DNA from: an uncultured Lachnospiraceae bacterium
GTDB taxonomy: Bacteria; Bacillota; Clostridia; Lachnospirales; Lachnospiraceae
Reading direction: 5' to 3'
NCBI GenBank assembly: GCA_910580195.1
Contig: CAJTWA010000011.1
Span: 1 to 64,000, forward strand
DNA length: 64,000 nucleotides
Shown here: in pieces, positions 23,629-32,604 of the stretch
How positions within the stretch are numbered: position 1 is the stretch's first letter
Layout: each line of letters opens with the position of its first letter
Notes under the pieces: model-generated
Seen by the model: the letters and a program-made list of their open reading frames with translations, nothing else
Told to the model about the DNA's origin: nothing
Database searches by the model: none
Made by a program: the position numbers and the translations under genes

Positions 23629-25866
23629 ATGTATTATGGAATCATTTCGGCCATTTTTAATTTAGGGTATGGGCTGCCACGGAATGATGGGACAAAGCAA
23701 TACGAAATTGTTTTTTGCGTTGATTTTGAAGCAGCCACAAAAGTCCATAGCACAATGTATAAGCTAAAAGACTGTGATGCAAAAAGTACAAGGTTTGTGG
23801 TATTTCACTTGCCATATGGGGCATTTATGGAATTTGGGAAGACTATCAGGCTTTTAGTCCATGAAGTCATGCATTATATAGCTCCCTATGACCGGGGAAG
23901 GAGGAATATGGCTTTTGTGAAGTCATGGGCCTTTGATGTATTTGCGCAATATAAACGGATATTGTCAGAGAATGGGTTATCAAAGCCGAATTGGATTTTT
24001 ATCACAAAATATTTCTGTGAGAATTTTGAGGATATTTTTGGGAAAATTGAAAAAGAAATGCCAGATGAGTTGCCTAACTTGATTCTAAATGATTTTACAG
24101 AGGAAAATAATGTCTGGAAGCTAGAAAGCATCCTTCGTAAGATTTGTATGGTTATATATGCAGAAATGTTAAATATTGTTGGGTTTATACAGAAGGAAGT
24201 TGAGGTATCTTGTACATATAGCGATATATGTAAAAAGATGTTTTTTTCCAAAAAGAAAGAATATCTTTTTGAAAGTGTCCGGAGGGTGGCTTTTGCTGCA
24301 AAAGAAGCGTTTTGTGATTTAAATATGCTGTATATGCTTGATTTGTCATTGGAACAGTACCTGTTATTAATACAGGATATCTTATTTGATTGGCATGAGG
24401 GGGAGGATGCGCAGATTGAAGAGAAACTGCATAGGCTACTAACAAGTGGAGAGATTCGCATAGGCTCTTATGAACTGCGGATAGGGATGATATTTGACCA
24501 ATATCTGGGCAAATTAGCCAGAATTGATGTTTTTAGCGACAAAAAAATTTGTAGGGACATTTTGAAGGGTGAACTGGATAAAATTGATTATTCCGGACGT
24601 GGGACGTTAGGGGCTTTAAGCCAATATTTGTTTGAAGTTTACGATAAGTATTTGTTAGAGTATGAAGACAGGAGAAAAATATTTGCAGAGTTTTTCGCGC
24701 AGGAAAAGAAATGGTTTGAAGCTTATGAAAAAGGCGGGGACATGCTTGTGAAGCTAAGGAATGCTTCGTCTTTGCAGGGGCAAATTTCAGGGAGCCTGTC
24801 GGTTATCCATGATTTTATGGGAATAGAGGTTCAGGATAGCTTGCTGGGGAAAAATATGGAACGGGCAGGTTTCGATGGCCGTTACAGGATAATTGATAAG
24901 TGGGTAGAAGGACGGACAGTTGTTAGCACTTTAGGTGAGTATGTAGAAAAAGCCTGTTCCTTCGTAGAGGGATGGGGAGGCGGTGATTATTGGTACAGAG
25001 GGGTGTGCAGCGATACGTTTCAATTATTGCCAAGCCTGTTCCGGAATTTGGATGAAAATGTGTCTTTATATGCTAACCAGACAAGGTTCTTAAAAGCAGC
25101 CTATTATATTACATTGTCAGATCCAACCCTTTGGAGCGATCAGGCAAAAGGGATTGCGGAGCATACGTGCTTATTACAGCATTATGGGATGCCGACGAGC
25201 CTTTTGGATTTTTCAAGCGATATGCTGGTTGCTTTGCATTTTGCATTGAACCCAGATGATCCAACGGACCAAAAGAAAGTAGATGAATATATTTATCAGC
25301 CGAAAGTAGTGCTGTTTAACCCTTTGGTTTATAACGAGGCAGTGCTTTCGTTATCAAAAGGGGATTTTGTTCCAAATCCCGAAAATATTTCGCCAGTTCT
25401 TTTTGATGCATATGATAATGTAGTTTCAGAGTATTTTGTCCATAATATGTCACCAGAATATTTGATAGAAACCTCGCGTGATTTGAAAAATTACGTGCCC
25501 AATCCGCGCATTGATAAATATCCAAGGCCATTGGTGATACGTAGAAGCAATTCAAGGATTTTAGCTCAGAGTGGAACGTTTCTTGCATATAATCTGATGG
25601 CGAAGCCGCAAAAGGAGGCAGAGGAGCCGTATTTATACCTTGCCTTAGAAAGTATACAGCAAGAATATAAGAAATTATTACAAGAAAAGGGAAGAGAACC
25701 GAAAAGCAAGGATTTTTTGAAAGAAATCTACATTAATCCGTTTGGGGTGCCCAAGATAAAGAAGGAGCTGCAAACAATGAAAATATCAACAGCAAGGATG
25801 TACCCTGAATTGTACAGAGGGTTTGGGGAATATATGCAAAAAATATCATCTGATACGGAAAAGTAA
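23629..25866 (+). CDS. HExxH and FRG-domain protein
   Basis: A 745-residue protein. An HEVMH zinc-metallopeptidase-type motif is at residues 78-82 in a hydrophobic context (IRLLVHEVMHYIAP). A long helical middle follows. An FRG domain lies at about residues 430-560, recognisable from DYWYRGV near 453 and LLQHYGMPTSLLDFSSD near 514. FRG domains recur in bacterial defence and toxin genes, though their biochemical role is not settled. The ATG directly follows the stop of the preceding gene (TAAGGATG), so initiation probably depends on it. No signal peptide. A role in phage defence or self-killing is inferred from domain company and island-like composition. Confidence 0.65.
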   Translation: MYYGIISAIFNLGYGLPRNDGTKQYEIVFCVDFEAATKVHSTMYKLKDCDAKSTRFVVFHLPYGAFMEFGKTIRLLVHEVMHYIAPYDRGRRNMAFVKSWAFDVFAQYKRILSENGLSKPNWIFITKYFCENFEDIFGKIEKEMPDELPNLILNDFTEENNVWKLESILRKICMVIYAEMLNIVGFIQKEVEVSCTYSDICKKMFFSKKKEYLFESVRRVAFAAKEAFCDLNMLYMLDLSLEQYLLLIQDILFDWHEGEDAQIEEKLHRLLTSGEIRIGSYELRIGMIFDQYLGKLARIDVFSDKKICRDILKGELDKIDYSGRGTLGALSQYLFEVYDKYLLEYEDRRKIFAEFFAQEKKWFEAYEKGGDMLVKLRNASSLQGQISGSLSVIHDFMGIEVQDSLLGKNMERAGFDGRYRIIDKWVEGRTVVSTLGEYVEKACSFVEGWGGGDYWYRGVCSDTFQLLPSLFRNLDENVSLYANQTRFLKAAYYITLSDPTLWSDQAKGIAEHTCLLQHYGMPTSLLDFSSDMLVALHFALNPDDPTDQKKVDEYIYQPKVVLFNPLVYNEAVLSLSKGDFVPNPENISPVLFDAYDNVVSEYFVHNMSPEYLIETSRDLKNYVPNPRIDKYPRPLVIRRSNSRILAQSGTFLAYNLMAKPQKEAEEPYLYLALESIQQEYKKLLQEKGREPKSKDFLKEIYINPFGVPKIKKELQTMKISTARMYPELYRGFGEYMQKISSDTEK

Positions 25867-25944
25867 TATTTTGAAGCCCATCGTTTCGGGCATTTTTCAA
25901 ATACGCTTTAGCAGAAAGATGGTTTTTTTTGAATGGGGGACAGA

Positions 25945-27441
25945 ATGGAAGGAAAAGGGATGGTTCTAGTTGCCAAACGGGAAAACAATACAAAACGGAA
26001 TTACTTGGTCGTCAACAAATACCAAGGGAAACATATCCCGGTAAACCCTGTTAAGGCATTGGAAATGTTTTCTGCCTTGGCAGGATTGGTAAAGCAGCGT
26101 TACCAAGGGGAGCGTTTGCTGCTGGTAGGCTTTGCAGAAACGGCAACTGCCATTGGGGAGGCTTTGGCAGTGCAGCTTGGCACAGACTATATGCAGACGA
26201 CGCGGGAACAGATCGAAGGGGTGGAATACCTGTATTTTTCTGAATCCCACAGCCATGCCACGGAACAGAAAGTGGTGAAAAATGACTTGGATGCGGTAAT
26301 TCTTGGGGCTAGGGACGATAACCTTCCTTTGGCACCTGCGGGTTGTCCGGGAGCCCTGCCATCTGCGGCTATGGAGGCAGGGCCAGATGCGAAGCCACGG
26401 TTTAAGGCCAGACGGATTGTGTTCGTGGAGGACGAGGTGACGACTGGGAATACCATTTGGAAGATTATCCAGTTAATCCGGCAGGAATATGGGGAAGGCC
26501 TGAACTTTTCCGTTGCATCCCTGCTGAACGGGATGGATGGCAATGCACAGGCAAGATACCGGCAGAATGGGATTGATCTGGTCTACCTTGTGAAAACCGA
26601 CCACAGCAAATACCCGGAGCTTGCAAAACGCTGCAAGGATGACGGGATTTACCATAAATGCCAGCCGTTGCCGGAGAACCTATGCCAGCCCTCCCGTAAA
26701 GGCCTGCATCAGCCGTTTTCTGGAAATCCGTACTATTCTTCCTGCGAAAGCAAGGATAAGGCAGATAGCCCTTTTCCATACAAATTGGGCAATGTATCCC
26801 AGCCATCCCATGAAAACAGGGATAAGCCGGAAGAAGGCATAAAAGAAGGGTATCTTTATCAGGAATTTTCTGTTTCAGGCCATATCAATGCCAGAAGGCT
26901 CCACAAAGGCGCAGCCTACCAGGAGGCCTGCGGCAAGTTATGGCAGGAAATCAAGGGAAAAATCCCCTTTGGGGCAGGGCAGGAAATCCTTGTCCTTGGC
27001 ACGGAAGAATTTATGTATGCCCCCTTGTATGTGGGGCAGGAGATACAAAAGATGGGCTGCCGCGTGAAATGCCATGCAACCACCCGCAGCCCCATCCTTG
27101 TGAGCCAAGGCTTGGCATATCCCCTGCATGAACGGTACGAATTGGTAAGCCTTTATGATAAGGGGCGCGTAACATACCTGTATGATTTGGCAGTGTATGA
27201 TATGGTGCTGGTAATTACTGACGCAGAGCCGGAACTTGGCCGAAAGGACAATTTCCCAGAAGAATATGGGCAAGGGATAGATGGCCGAAGAGAATCCGCC
27301 ACGGGAAAAGAAAAAGATTTTCCGGAAAAATGTAAGGGGAAAATAGATGCTTTGGCAGAACCGGGAAAGGCATCCCTGTGCAATGCCATTTACCATAGCG
27401 GCAGCAGGGACATTTATTTTGTCAGGTGGTGCAGGGAATGA
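25945..27441 (+). CDS. PRTase with TRSP domain, Ter-associated biosynthetic enzyme
   Basis: A protein of about 498 residues. The N-terminal half is a phosphoribosyltransferase: RLLLVGFAETATAIGEA, YLYFSESHSHA and the PRPP loop VFVEDEVTTGNT. The C-terminal domain carries the TTRSP motif (CHATTRSPILVSQ) that names the TRSP domain, and an aspartate-rich end. Between them, about residues 232-300, lies a proline/serine-rich linker longer than I would expect. Such proteins are known from the biosynthetic module of Ter stress clusters, thought to make a nucleoside-like metabolite. Three in-frame ATGs (25933, 25945, 25960) are possible; 25945 has GGGGGA at suitable distance. Confidence 0.8.
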   Translation: MEGKGMVLVAKRENNTKRNYLVVNKYQGKHIPVNPVKALEMFSALAGLVKQRYQGERLLLVGFAETATAIGEALAVQLGTDYMQTTREQIEGVEYLYFSESHSHATEQKVVKNDLDAVILGARDDNLPLAPAGCPGALPSAAMEAGPDAKPRFKARRIVFVEDEVTTGNTIWKIIQLIRQEYGEGLNFSVASLLNGMDGNAQARYRQNGIDLVYLVKTDHSKYPELAKRCKDDGIYHKCQPLPENLCQPSRKGLHQPFSGNPYYSSCESKDKADSPFPYKLGNVSQPSHENRDKPEEGIKEGYLYQEFSVSGHINARRLHKGAAYQEACGKLWQEIKGKIPFGAGQEILVLGTEEFMYAPLYVGQEIQKMGCRVKCHATTRSPILVSQGLAYPLHERYELVSLYDKGRVTYLYDLAVYDMVLVITDAEPELGRKDNFPEEYGQGIDGRRESATGKEKDFPEKCKGKIDALAEPGKASLCNAIYHSGSRDIYFVRWCRE

Positions 27442-27479
27442 AAATGATTTACAGGGAGCGTGTGATAGGTAGGGTCAAG

Positions 27480-27587
27480 CAATTTTATAGGAAAAACGTA
27501 GCGCATGAAAGGGGAAGTTTTTACAGGGAAAGCGTAGCGCGTGAAAGGGGAAGTTTTTATCGGGAAAGCGTGGTGCAGAAAAGTTGA
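27480..27587. repeat. 36-bp tandem repeat, three copies
   Basis: Three consecutive 36-base units (27480, 27516, 27552) sharing the core AGTTTTTACAGGGAAAGCGT; the third is the most divergent and touches the start of the next gene. They fill the whole gap between the two PRTase genes and so could alter its spacing or translation if the copy number varies. Confidence 0.75.
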
Positions 27588-28693
27588 GGAGCTCTTACAA
27601 AGAAAGCGACGTCATTTTTTTACTGAAAGACATCACTGGGATGGTGCAGCCCCAGCCTACGGAGGAACGGGAAAAGGAAATACAAGCAGGCCGCCATTAT
27701 TGCGAAATGCTCCCCATAGAGTATGTGCCTACGCCAAAATATATGGAAACCTACCGGGAAGCCTTAAGGCATGATGCGAAACCTACTGCAAAGGCCGTTG
27801 GTACGTTGGCAGATAAAATCATGCAGAAAAAAGGGGAGCGCGTGGTTCTGGTATCGCTGGCAAGGGCGGGGACTCCCATTGGGATTTTGCTGAAGCATTT
27901 CCTCCGGCAGAACTACCATCTGGATGTGCCCCACTATTCCATTTCCATTATCCGGGGAAGGGGAATTGACCGGAATGCCATGAAGTTCCTGCTGGGAAAA
28001 TACAGGCCAAAGGATTTGCTGTTTGTCGACGGCTGGGTTGGGAAAGGGGCAATCCTTAAGGAACTGCAGAAAGAAATTTCCGCCTATCCCGGCGTGTCCC
28101 CGGAGCTTGCCGTATTGGCTGACCCGGCAAATGTTACGGAGCTGTGCGGGACCCATGAGGACATTTTAATCCCAAGCTCCTGCCTGAACTGCACGGTGTC
28201 AGGGCTGGTGAGCCGGACCTTCCTGCGTGGGGATATCATTGGGGAAAATGATTTCCATGGCGCAGTGTATTATGGGGAATTGGAACATGCGGATTTGTCT
28301 TATCATTTTATTGAAGCTATTGAAAAAGAATTCAGTTTCCAGAAAGGCACGGGTGAGGGATTGCCCGCAGGAAGGGGAGGGAAAGAAACAGCGGAAAAGT
28401 TAGGAATGGATGAAAGGAGCCCCCAAAAAGACCTAGGTATCGATGAGGTAAAACAGATAGCCCGGGAATTTGGTATCACGGACATCAATCTGGTAAAGCC
28501 GGGGATTGGGGAAACCACGCGGGTCTTGCTGCGCCGTGTCCCATGGAAGGTATTAGTCCGGCAGGACTGTAAAAATGACAAATCCCTAGCCCATATCCTC
28601 CGACTGGCAGAGGAAAAAAATGTCCCTGTCGCATACTATCCCCTCAAGCATTATAAGTCCTGCGGGATTATTAAAAAATTGGCAGATGCATAA
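27584..28693 (+). CDS. StiP-type PRTase with PELOTA RNA-binding domain
   Basis: A 369-residue protein of the StiP/'cysteine protease StiP' family, now understood as a PRTase-like enzyme of the Ter biosynthetic module. It opens SYKESDVIFLLKDITG, then VVLVSLARAGTPIGILL and HYSISIIRGRGIDRNAM, with LLFVDGWVGKGAI as the PRPP-type loop. The last 85 residues form a PELOTA/L7Ae-like domain (TRVLLRRVPWKVLVR ... VPVAYYPLKHYKSCGIIKKL). The apparent start is TTG at 27584 inside the last tandem repeat unit, with no strong ribosome binding site. Same strand as the TRSP gene. Confidence 0.8.
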   Translation: MRSSYKESDVIFLLKDITGMVQPQPTEEREKEIQAGRHYCEMLPIEYVPTPKYMETYREALRHDAKPTAKAVGTLADKIMQKKGERVVLVSLARAGTPIGILLKHFLRQNYHLDVPHYSISIIRGRGIDRNAMKFLLGKYRPKDLLFVDGWVGKGAILKELQKEISAYPGVSPELAVLADPANVTELCGTHEDILIPSSCLNCTVSGLVSRTFLRGDIIGENDFHGAVYYGELEHADLSYHFIEAIEKEFSFQKGTGEGLPAGRGGKETAEKLGMDERSPQKDLGIDEVKQIAREFGITDINLVKPGIGETTRVLLRRVPWKVLVRQDCKNDKSLAHILRLAEEKNVPVAYYPLKHYKSCGIIKKLADA

Positions 28694-28859
28694 GGCAATT
28701 GCCCGAATTAGTATCCATGCTGCAATTGCTGTGGGACTGCCCGGAAACGGGAGTGTGAGAATTTCGGATTAAGTGTTTTCGCAAATCCCATAAATCAGGC
28801 ATTTTGCAGGTACTTGTAAGAAAGTTTTGGCACTTCCCTGAAAACTGGCAGGGCATCAT

Positions 28860-29819
28860 TTACTTTAGCCCATATGCTTCTGCCAGCAGGAGCGTCCGCA
28901 AGGCCCAGTTATAATGGGTCTTGTATTCGTTCATCCGTTCTTTCACAATGCTCCCGGCCACCAAGGAGGGGGAATTGGCATCCCAGCCAAGGATGGCTTT
29001 TGCATCGTTGTAATCCTTTAGCGGCACTTTATAGGCTTCATTTACCAGCCGGATTTGGTTGGGGTGGATGACAGTCTTGCCAATAAAGCCGCACAGCCTG
29101 TCGTCATCCAGTTCTTGTTCCAGCCCAGCCTCCCAGTCCTTGCCGTCGTAATACTCAAACACAGGCCCGGAAACCACATAGTCCATGCCAAATACCGTGA
29201 TGATATCAGAGAAAATATCTGCCACAGGCCGGATTTTATAAATAGTTTCGTTGCTGCGCCTGCGGAGCCCGAACCTGTGGCACAAATCATTGCCGCCCAC
29301 CCGGATATTCAGCACGTATTGGGAAATGCTGTCCAATTTTTCTTTCAGGCTGTACAGGATGTTTGCCCTGTCCAGCAGGTGGACGAGGTCGGGGCTTTCT
29401 AAAATCGGCATTATGTAACAAGGGTTTTCCCTATGCCTGTTTATTTCCCCCAATACTTTAAGGTAAGCGTCTGCGTTTCCCAATGAAAATTTAGGGATGT
29501 TAAAGCCCGTAATAAGGGCTTCGGCGTCTTTCAGCCTGTCCAGCAGGCGGATGGCCTGTTCCGGGTTCCTGATGCGGATAAAAATTTTGGGCAGGTAAAA
29601 TGGCTTTTGGGCATGGCGCAGCTGCAGCGCCTGAAGGGAAGAAACCAGTATATTTTCTGCATCGGCAACACAATTGTCCTGTATGGTGTCCTCAAGGCAG
29701 AGGGCAAGGGAAAATTGTTTGCCGAATTTTTCATTTACCAGTGAATTTACAATGCCCGCATTGTTGGCAGGGCAGTAAAGCAGTGCGCCAATGCTGTAGG
29801 CAGGAAGGGAAAGGTTCAT
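28860..29819 (-). CDS. HpcH/HpaI-CitE-like C-C bond lyase, Ter-associated
   Basis: A 319-residue TIM-barrel protein of the CitE/HpcH type found in Ter biosynthetic modules. It opens SIGALLYCPANNAGIV, has ALCLEDTIQDN (metal-binding acid), FIRIRNPEQA and IMPILESPDLVHLLD. The other active-site segment is VGGNDLCHRFGLRR, and FIGKTVIHPNQI closes the barrel. It would cleave or form a C-C bond in the same pathway as the two PRTases. Unlike them it is on the minus strand and converges with the StiP-type gene. Start 29819 follows AGGAG; a longer frame is made only of the upstream tandem repeat. Confidence 0.8.
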   Translation of the reverse strand: MNLSLPAYSIGALLYCPANNAGIVNSLVNEKFGKQFSLALCLEDTIQDNCVADAENILVSSLQALQLRHAQKPFYLPKIFIRIRNPEQAIRLLDRLKDAEALITGFNIPKFSLGNADAYLKVLGEINRHRENPCYIMPILESPDLVHLLDRANILYSLKEKLDSISQYVLNIRVGGNDLCHRFGLRRRSNETIYKIRPVADIFSDIITVFGMDYVVSGPVFEYYDGKDWEAGLEQELDDDRLCGFIGKTVIHPNQIRLVNEAYKVPLKDYNDAKAILGWDANSPSLVAGSIVKERMNEYKTHYNWALRTLLLAEAYGLK

Positions 29820-29848
29820 TTTGGGATACTCCTGTTCTTGGCTTTTTG

Positions 29849-29971
29849 TTCCAATGCTTATTTTGTGCGGTTCCTGATTTTGATTTTTGTGCCAATGTTC
29901 ATTTTGTGCGGTTCCTGATTTTGGTTTTTGTGCCAATGTTCATTTTGTGCGGTTCTTGATTTTTCGTTTCA
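29849..29971. repeat. 41-bp tandem repeat, three copies
   Basis: Units at 29849, 29890 and 29931, each containing CCAATGTTCATTTTGTGCGG or a close variant. They lie directly upstream of the lyase gene on its leader side and could sit in its promoter region. Confidence 0.8.
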
Positions 29972-30074
29972 ACTTATTATAGGTGAAAATGGCAGGTTCT
30001 GCAATAGGGGGCGGGAATTCTTATTTCCATCTGTACTGAAATTTACTTTTTCAAGTTAGCTTCTTATTTCCATT

Positions 30075-31574
30075 CTATAGGAAACCCATCGTCCTTTTAT
30101 CCTTCCGGGCAATCCGCCATATGGCGAACTTTCCTGCCGTTACTGCTACTGGGAGCCCGCCCGGCGCCATAATCCACTGGCTGGCGATATACAGGTTTTT
30201 TATTCCTTTTATGGTTCCTTTCACGCGGAAAGGCTTTACGCCTTTTTTCGTAATGAAGCCCATATATGCCCCATGGTATGCGTTGCAGTACCGTTCGTAA
30301 GTAACCGGCGTCCAACAATCAAGAAATTCCATATGCCCCTGAAGTTTAGGGAACTGCGTCAGGAGCCGTTCCTCGATTGCTTTGGCTGCTTCTTTTTTCT
30401 GGCTCCCATATTCCTCCTTTGAAAGCCCCTTCCAGTATAAGTATTCCTTATCAAATTGGGGGACATTTACTTGGAGCACGGTTTTCCCTGCTGGGGCAAA
30501 TTCAGGTTCATATTCATAACTTTTCACCGAAATCCTCCCTATTTTCCTTCCTCCCGTTTCAAAAGGAAGGCAGTCGAAGAAAATCGTCCCTTTCCCGCCA
30601 TAGGCGTCCTGATCTGCCATAAATGCCGCCTGGACAGCGCTGAAAAGGGGATATTTCCCAGTATCTGCATAACAGGACTGCCATTTTGCGTCCATATACT
30701 TTTTCCCAAGTAAATTTCCAAACATTTCCATGGTATCCACGGATGAAATGACATAATCCGCCGATACCGTTTGTTTCTCTGCCGTTTCAATGCCGGTTGC
30801 CTTTTTATCTTTTACCAGAATCCGGAGAACTGGCGCATTGCAGTATAAATTCCCGCCTAGCTGCTGGAACCGTTCCACCATACGGTTTACCATTGCCAAA
30901 GAGCCGCCCATTGGGATTTCGCCATTTCCAGATACTATGCTGGCATAAGAAACGAGAAATGAGCTTGCAACATATTCTTTGGGCAGATAATCGGTGAACA
31001 GCGCTTTCAGTGCAGGATGCTTAAACCGCCCAGACAGTTCTTCCAAATCAATGGAGCCATATTCTTTCATTACTTTTGGCATATCTGCCATGGAAATGCC
31101 CATATGGAGATAATCCGTGATTCCCATGGCATCCATAGGTTTTTCGGCTGGTATTTCACAGTTCACTGCGTATTTTACATGCTCTACAAATTTTTTTATT
31201 TCCGCCCCATCTTCCGGGGATAATTTGAGCAGTTCTGCCTCCGTCCTCCCTAAATCCTTCCAGAGCGTTACCTGCGAATTCCCCTTGGCGCTTGTATAAA
31301 AGCTGCCGCAGCCTGCAAATTCTGTATTTTCATTTAATGCCCCTACGGTTTCCCATACTTTACGGAGGGAGGTCCCTTTTTTTGTTCCGGTAAGCCAATG
31401 GATACAATTGTCAATGTGGCAGCCCTTCCGGTCCCAGCCCATGCACTGCCCGCCGGCAACTTTGTTTTTTTCGTAAATATCTACGTCATAGCCGGCGAAC
31501 TTTCCATAAATCCCTGCGGACAGCCCGGCAATGCCGCCCCCTACGATTACGATTTTCTTTTTGTTCTCACTCAT
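30075..31574 (-). CDS. FAD-dependent oxidoreductase, phytoene-desaturase-like
   Basis: A 499-residue flavoprotein of the phytoene desaturase/amine oxidase superfamily. The FAD-binding Rossmann motif VGGGIAGLSAGIYG is at residues 11-24, followed by DIYEKNKVAGGQCMG. The C-terminal FAD segment is KNLYIASQWIMAPGGLPVAVTAGK. Its substrate is unknown; no carotenoid genes are nearby. It shares an 8-base overlap with the TetR gene upstream, so the two are one operon, probably self-repressed and induced by the substrate. The pair is unrelated to the flanking Ter genes and looks inserted. Confidence 0.82.
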   Translation of the reverse strand: MSENKKKIVIVGGGIAGLSAGIYGKFAGYDVDIYEKNKVAGGQCMGWDRKGCHIDNCIHWLTGTKKGTSLRKVWETVGALNENTEFAGCGSFYTSAKGNSQVTLWKDLGRTEAELLKLSPEDGAEIKKFVEHVKYAVNCEIPAEKPMDAMGITDYLHMGISMADMPKVMKEYGSIDLEELSGRFKHPALKALFTDYLPKEYVASSFLVSYASIVSGNGEIPMGGSLAMVNRMVERFQQLGGNLYCNAPVLRILVKDKKATGIETAEKQTVSADYVISSVDTMEMFGNLLGKKYMDAKWQSCYADTGKYPLFSAVQAAFMADQDAYGGKGTIFFDCLPFETGGRKIGRISVKSYEYEPEFAPAGKTVLQVNVPQFDKEYLYWKGLSKEEYGSQKKEAAKAIEERLLTQFPKLQGHMEFLDCWTPVTYERYCNAYHGAYMGFITKKGVKPFRVKGTIKGIKNLYIASQWIMAPGGLPVAVTAGKFAIWRIARKDKRTMGFL

Positions 31575-32160
31575 TTTTTATCAGCCCTTTCTCGTTTCCT
31601 AACATACTTACAATCCATTCTGGTTCCGGCAATGGGATTTCGGGATGCAAAGCATACTGTTCCATAATTCCATGAACCGCGCACCAGTACATATTTGACA
31701 GTGACAGTACATTCCCTTTCCGGATACTTCCGTCTTCCTGCCCTATTTTTACCCAGCGCTGGCAATATGAAATGGTATCTACCGAAGCTGCCAGATGGCG
31801 GAGCTTTTCAGGTATGTCCTCCGCCCATACCACATGCCCCATGAATACAAACATTTTTGCAATAAAAGGATTGTTTCCCACTTGCAAAAACAGCATTTTG
31901 GTAAATTGGTAAAAAAAGTCCAAGCCGTTTTTGGCTTTGGCCTGCATTGGCATACGCATCCCTTCTAAGCCAATATTTACCAGTTCTTCCAACAGGATTT
32001 CCTTTGTAGGGAAATAGTGGAACAGCAGGCCTTCACTAATCCCTGCCCGCCGGGATATTTGGCTTGTTTTCGTGCCATAGTATCCACGTTCTACAAATAA
32101 ATCCAGTGTGGCCTGAATAATTTGTGCTTTTCTGGCTTCTTTTTGTTCTTTCCTTGTCAT
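31567..32160 (-). CDS. TetR-family regulator
   Basis: A 197-residue TetR repressor. The N-terminal helix-turn-helix reads AQIIQATLDLFVERGYYG ... ISRRAGISEGLLFHYFPTKE (about residues 10-55); the remainder is the helical ligand-binding domain. The ATG at 32160 is preceded by GGAGGAAATGGAAT; an earlier ATG adds nine residues without support. It is the first gene of a two-gene unit with the flavoprotein, whose expression it probably controls. Confidence 0.88.
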   Translation of the reverse strand: MTRKEQKEARKAQIIQATLDLFVERGYYGTKTSQISRRAGISEGLLFHYFPTKEILLEELVNIGLEGMRMPMQAKAKNGLDFFYQFTKMLFLQVGNNPFIAKMFVFMGHVVWAEDIPEKLRHLAASVDTISYCQRWVKIGQEDGSIRKGNVLSLSNMYWCAVHGIMEQYALHPEIPLPEPEWIVSMLGNEKGLIKNE

Positions 32161-32462
32161 ATTCCATTTCCTCCAACGGATAAGCATAGGTTAACATTAG
32201 CACATTTATTGGAAAAATTATAGAGTGGTTTACTCAACGAAATTCTTATGGGCCATGCATGGGATATGATTTCAAGACAGGGCCTTCCAAATTTAAGGAG
32301 GCGTTTGGCATTGGAAGTATGGGGGCTTAATTTTTGTGCAGGGGATAAACTTTCTTTCAGTTTTCCTCCCTCTTTTTACTGGAATATGGTAAAATAGCAG
32401 ATAGGCAATCAATTGCAAAGCGTGGATGGATTTTTGGGCAGCCACAGATGGAAAAGCGTAGC

Positions 32463-32545
32463 GGCAGGGGTTCCGCGCATGTCGGGGGAACAAGGGGCAG
32501 GGGTTCCGCGCATGTTTGGGCGGAACAAGGGGCAGGAGTAAGCCG
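32463..32545. repeat. 33-35-bp tandem repeat, two and a half copies
   Basis: GGCAGGGGTTCCGCGCATGT occurs at 32463 and again at 32496, and a partial copy starts at 32531. It lies in the 445-base spacer between the tetR gene and the serine protease gene. I see no gene in that spacer. Confidence 0.7.
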
Positions 32546-32604
32546 CTTATTCTGGCGGAGTACAGTGCGGCGGCAATACAAAGGGATAAGGCAGGTGGTT
32601 TCCC

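Noticed and set aside
29820..29936. N-terminal extension of the CitE-like lyase
   Set aside because: The extra 39 residues are only translated 41-bp tandem repeats; a good ribosome binding site supports the start at 29819.
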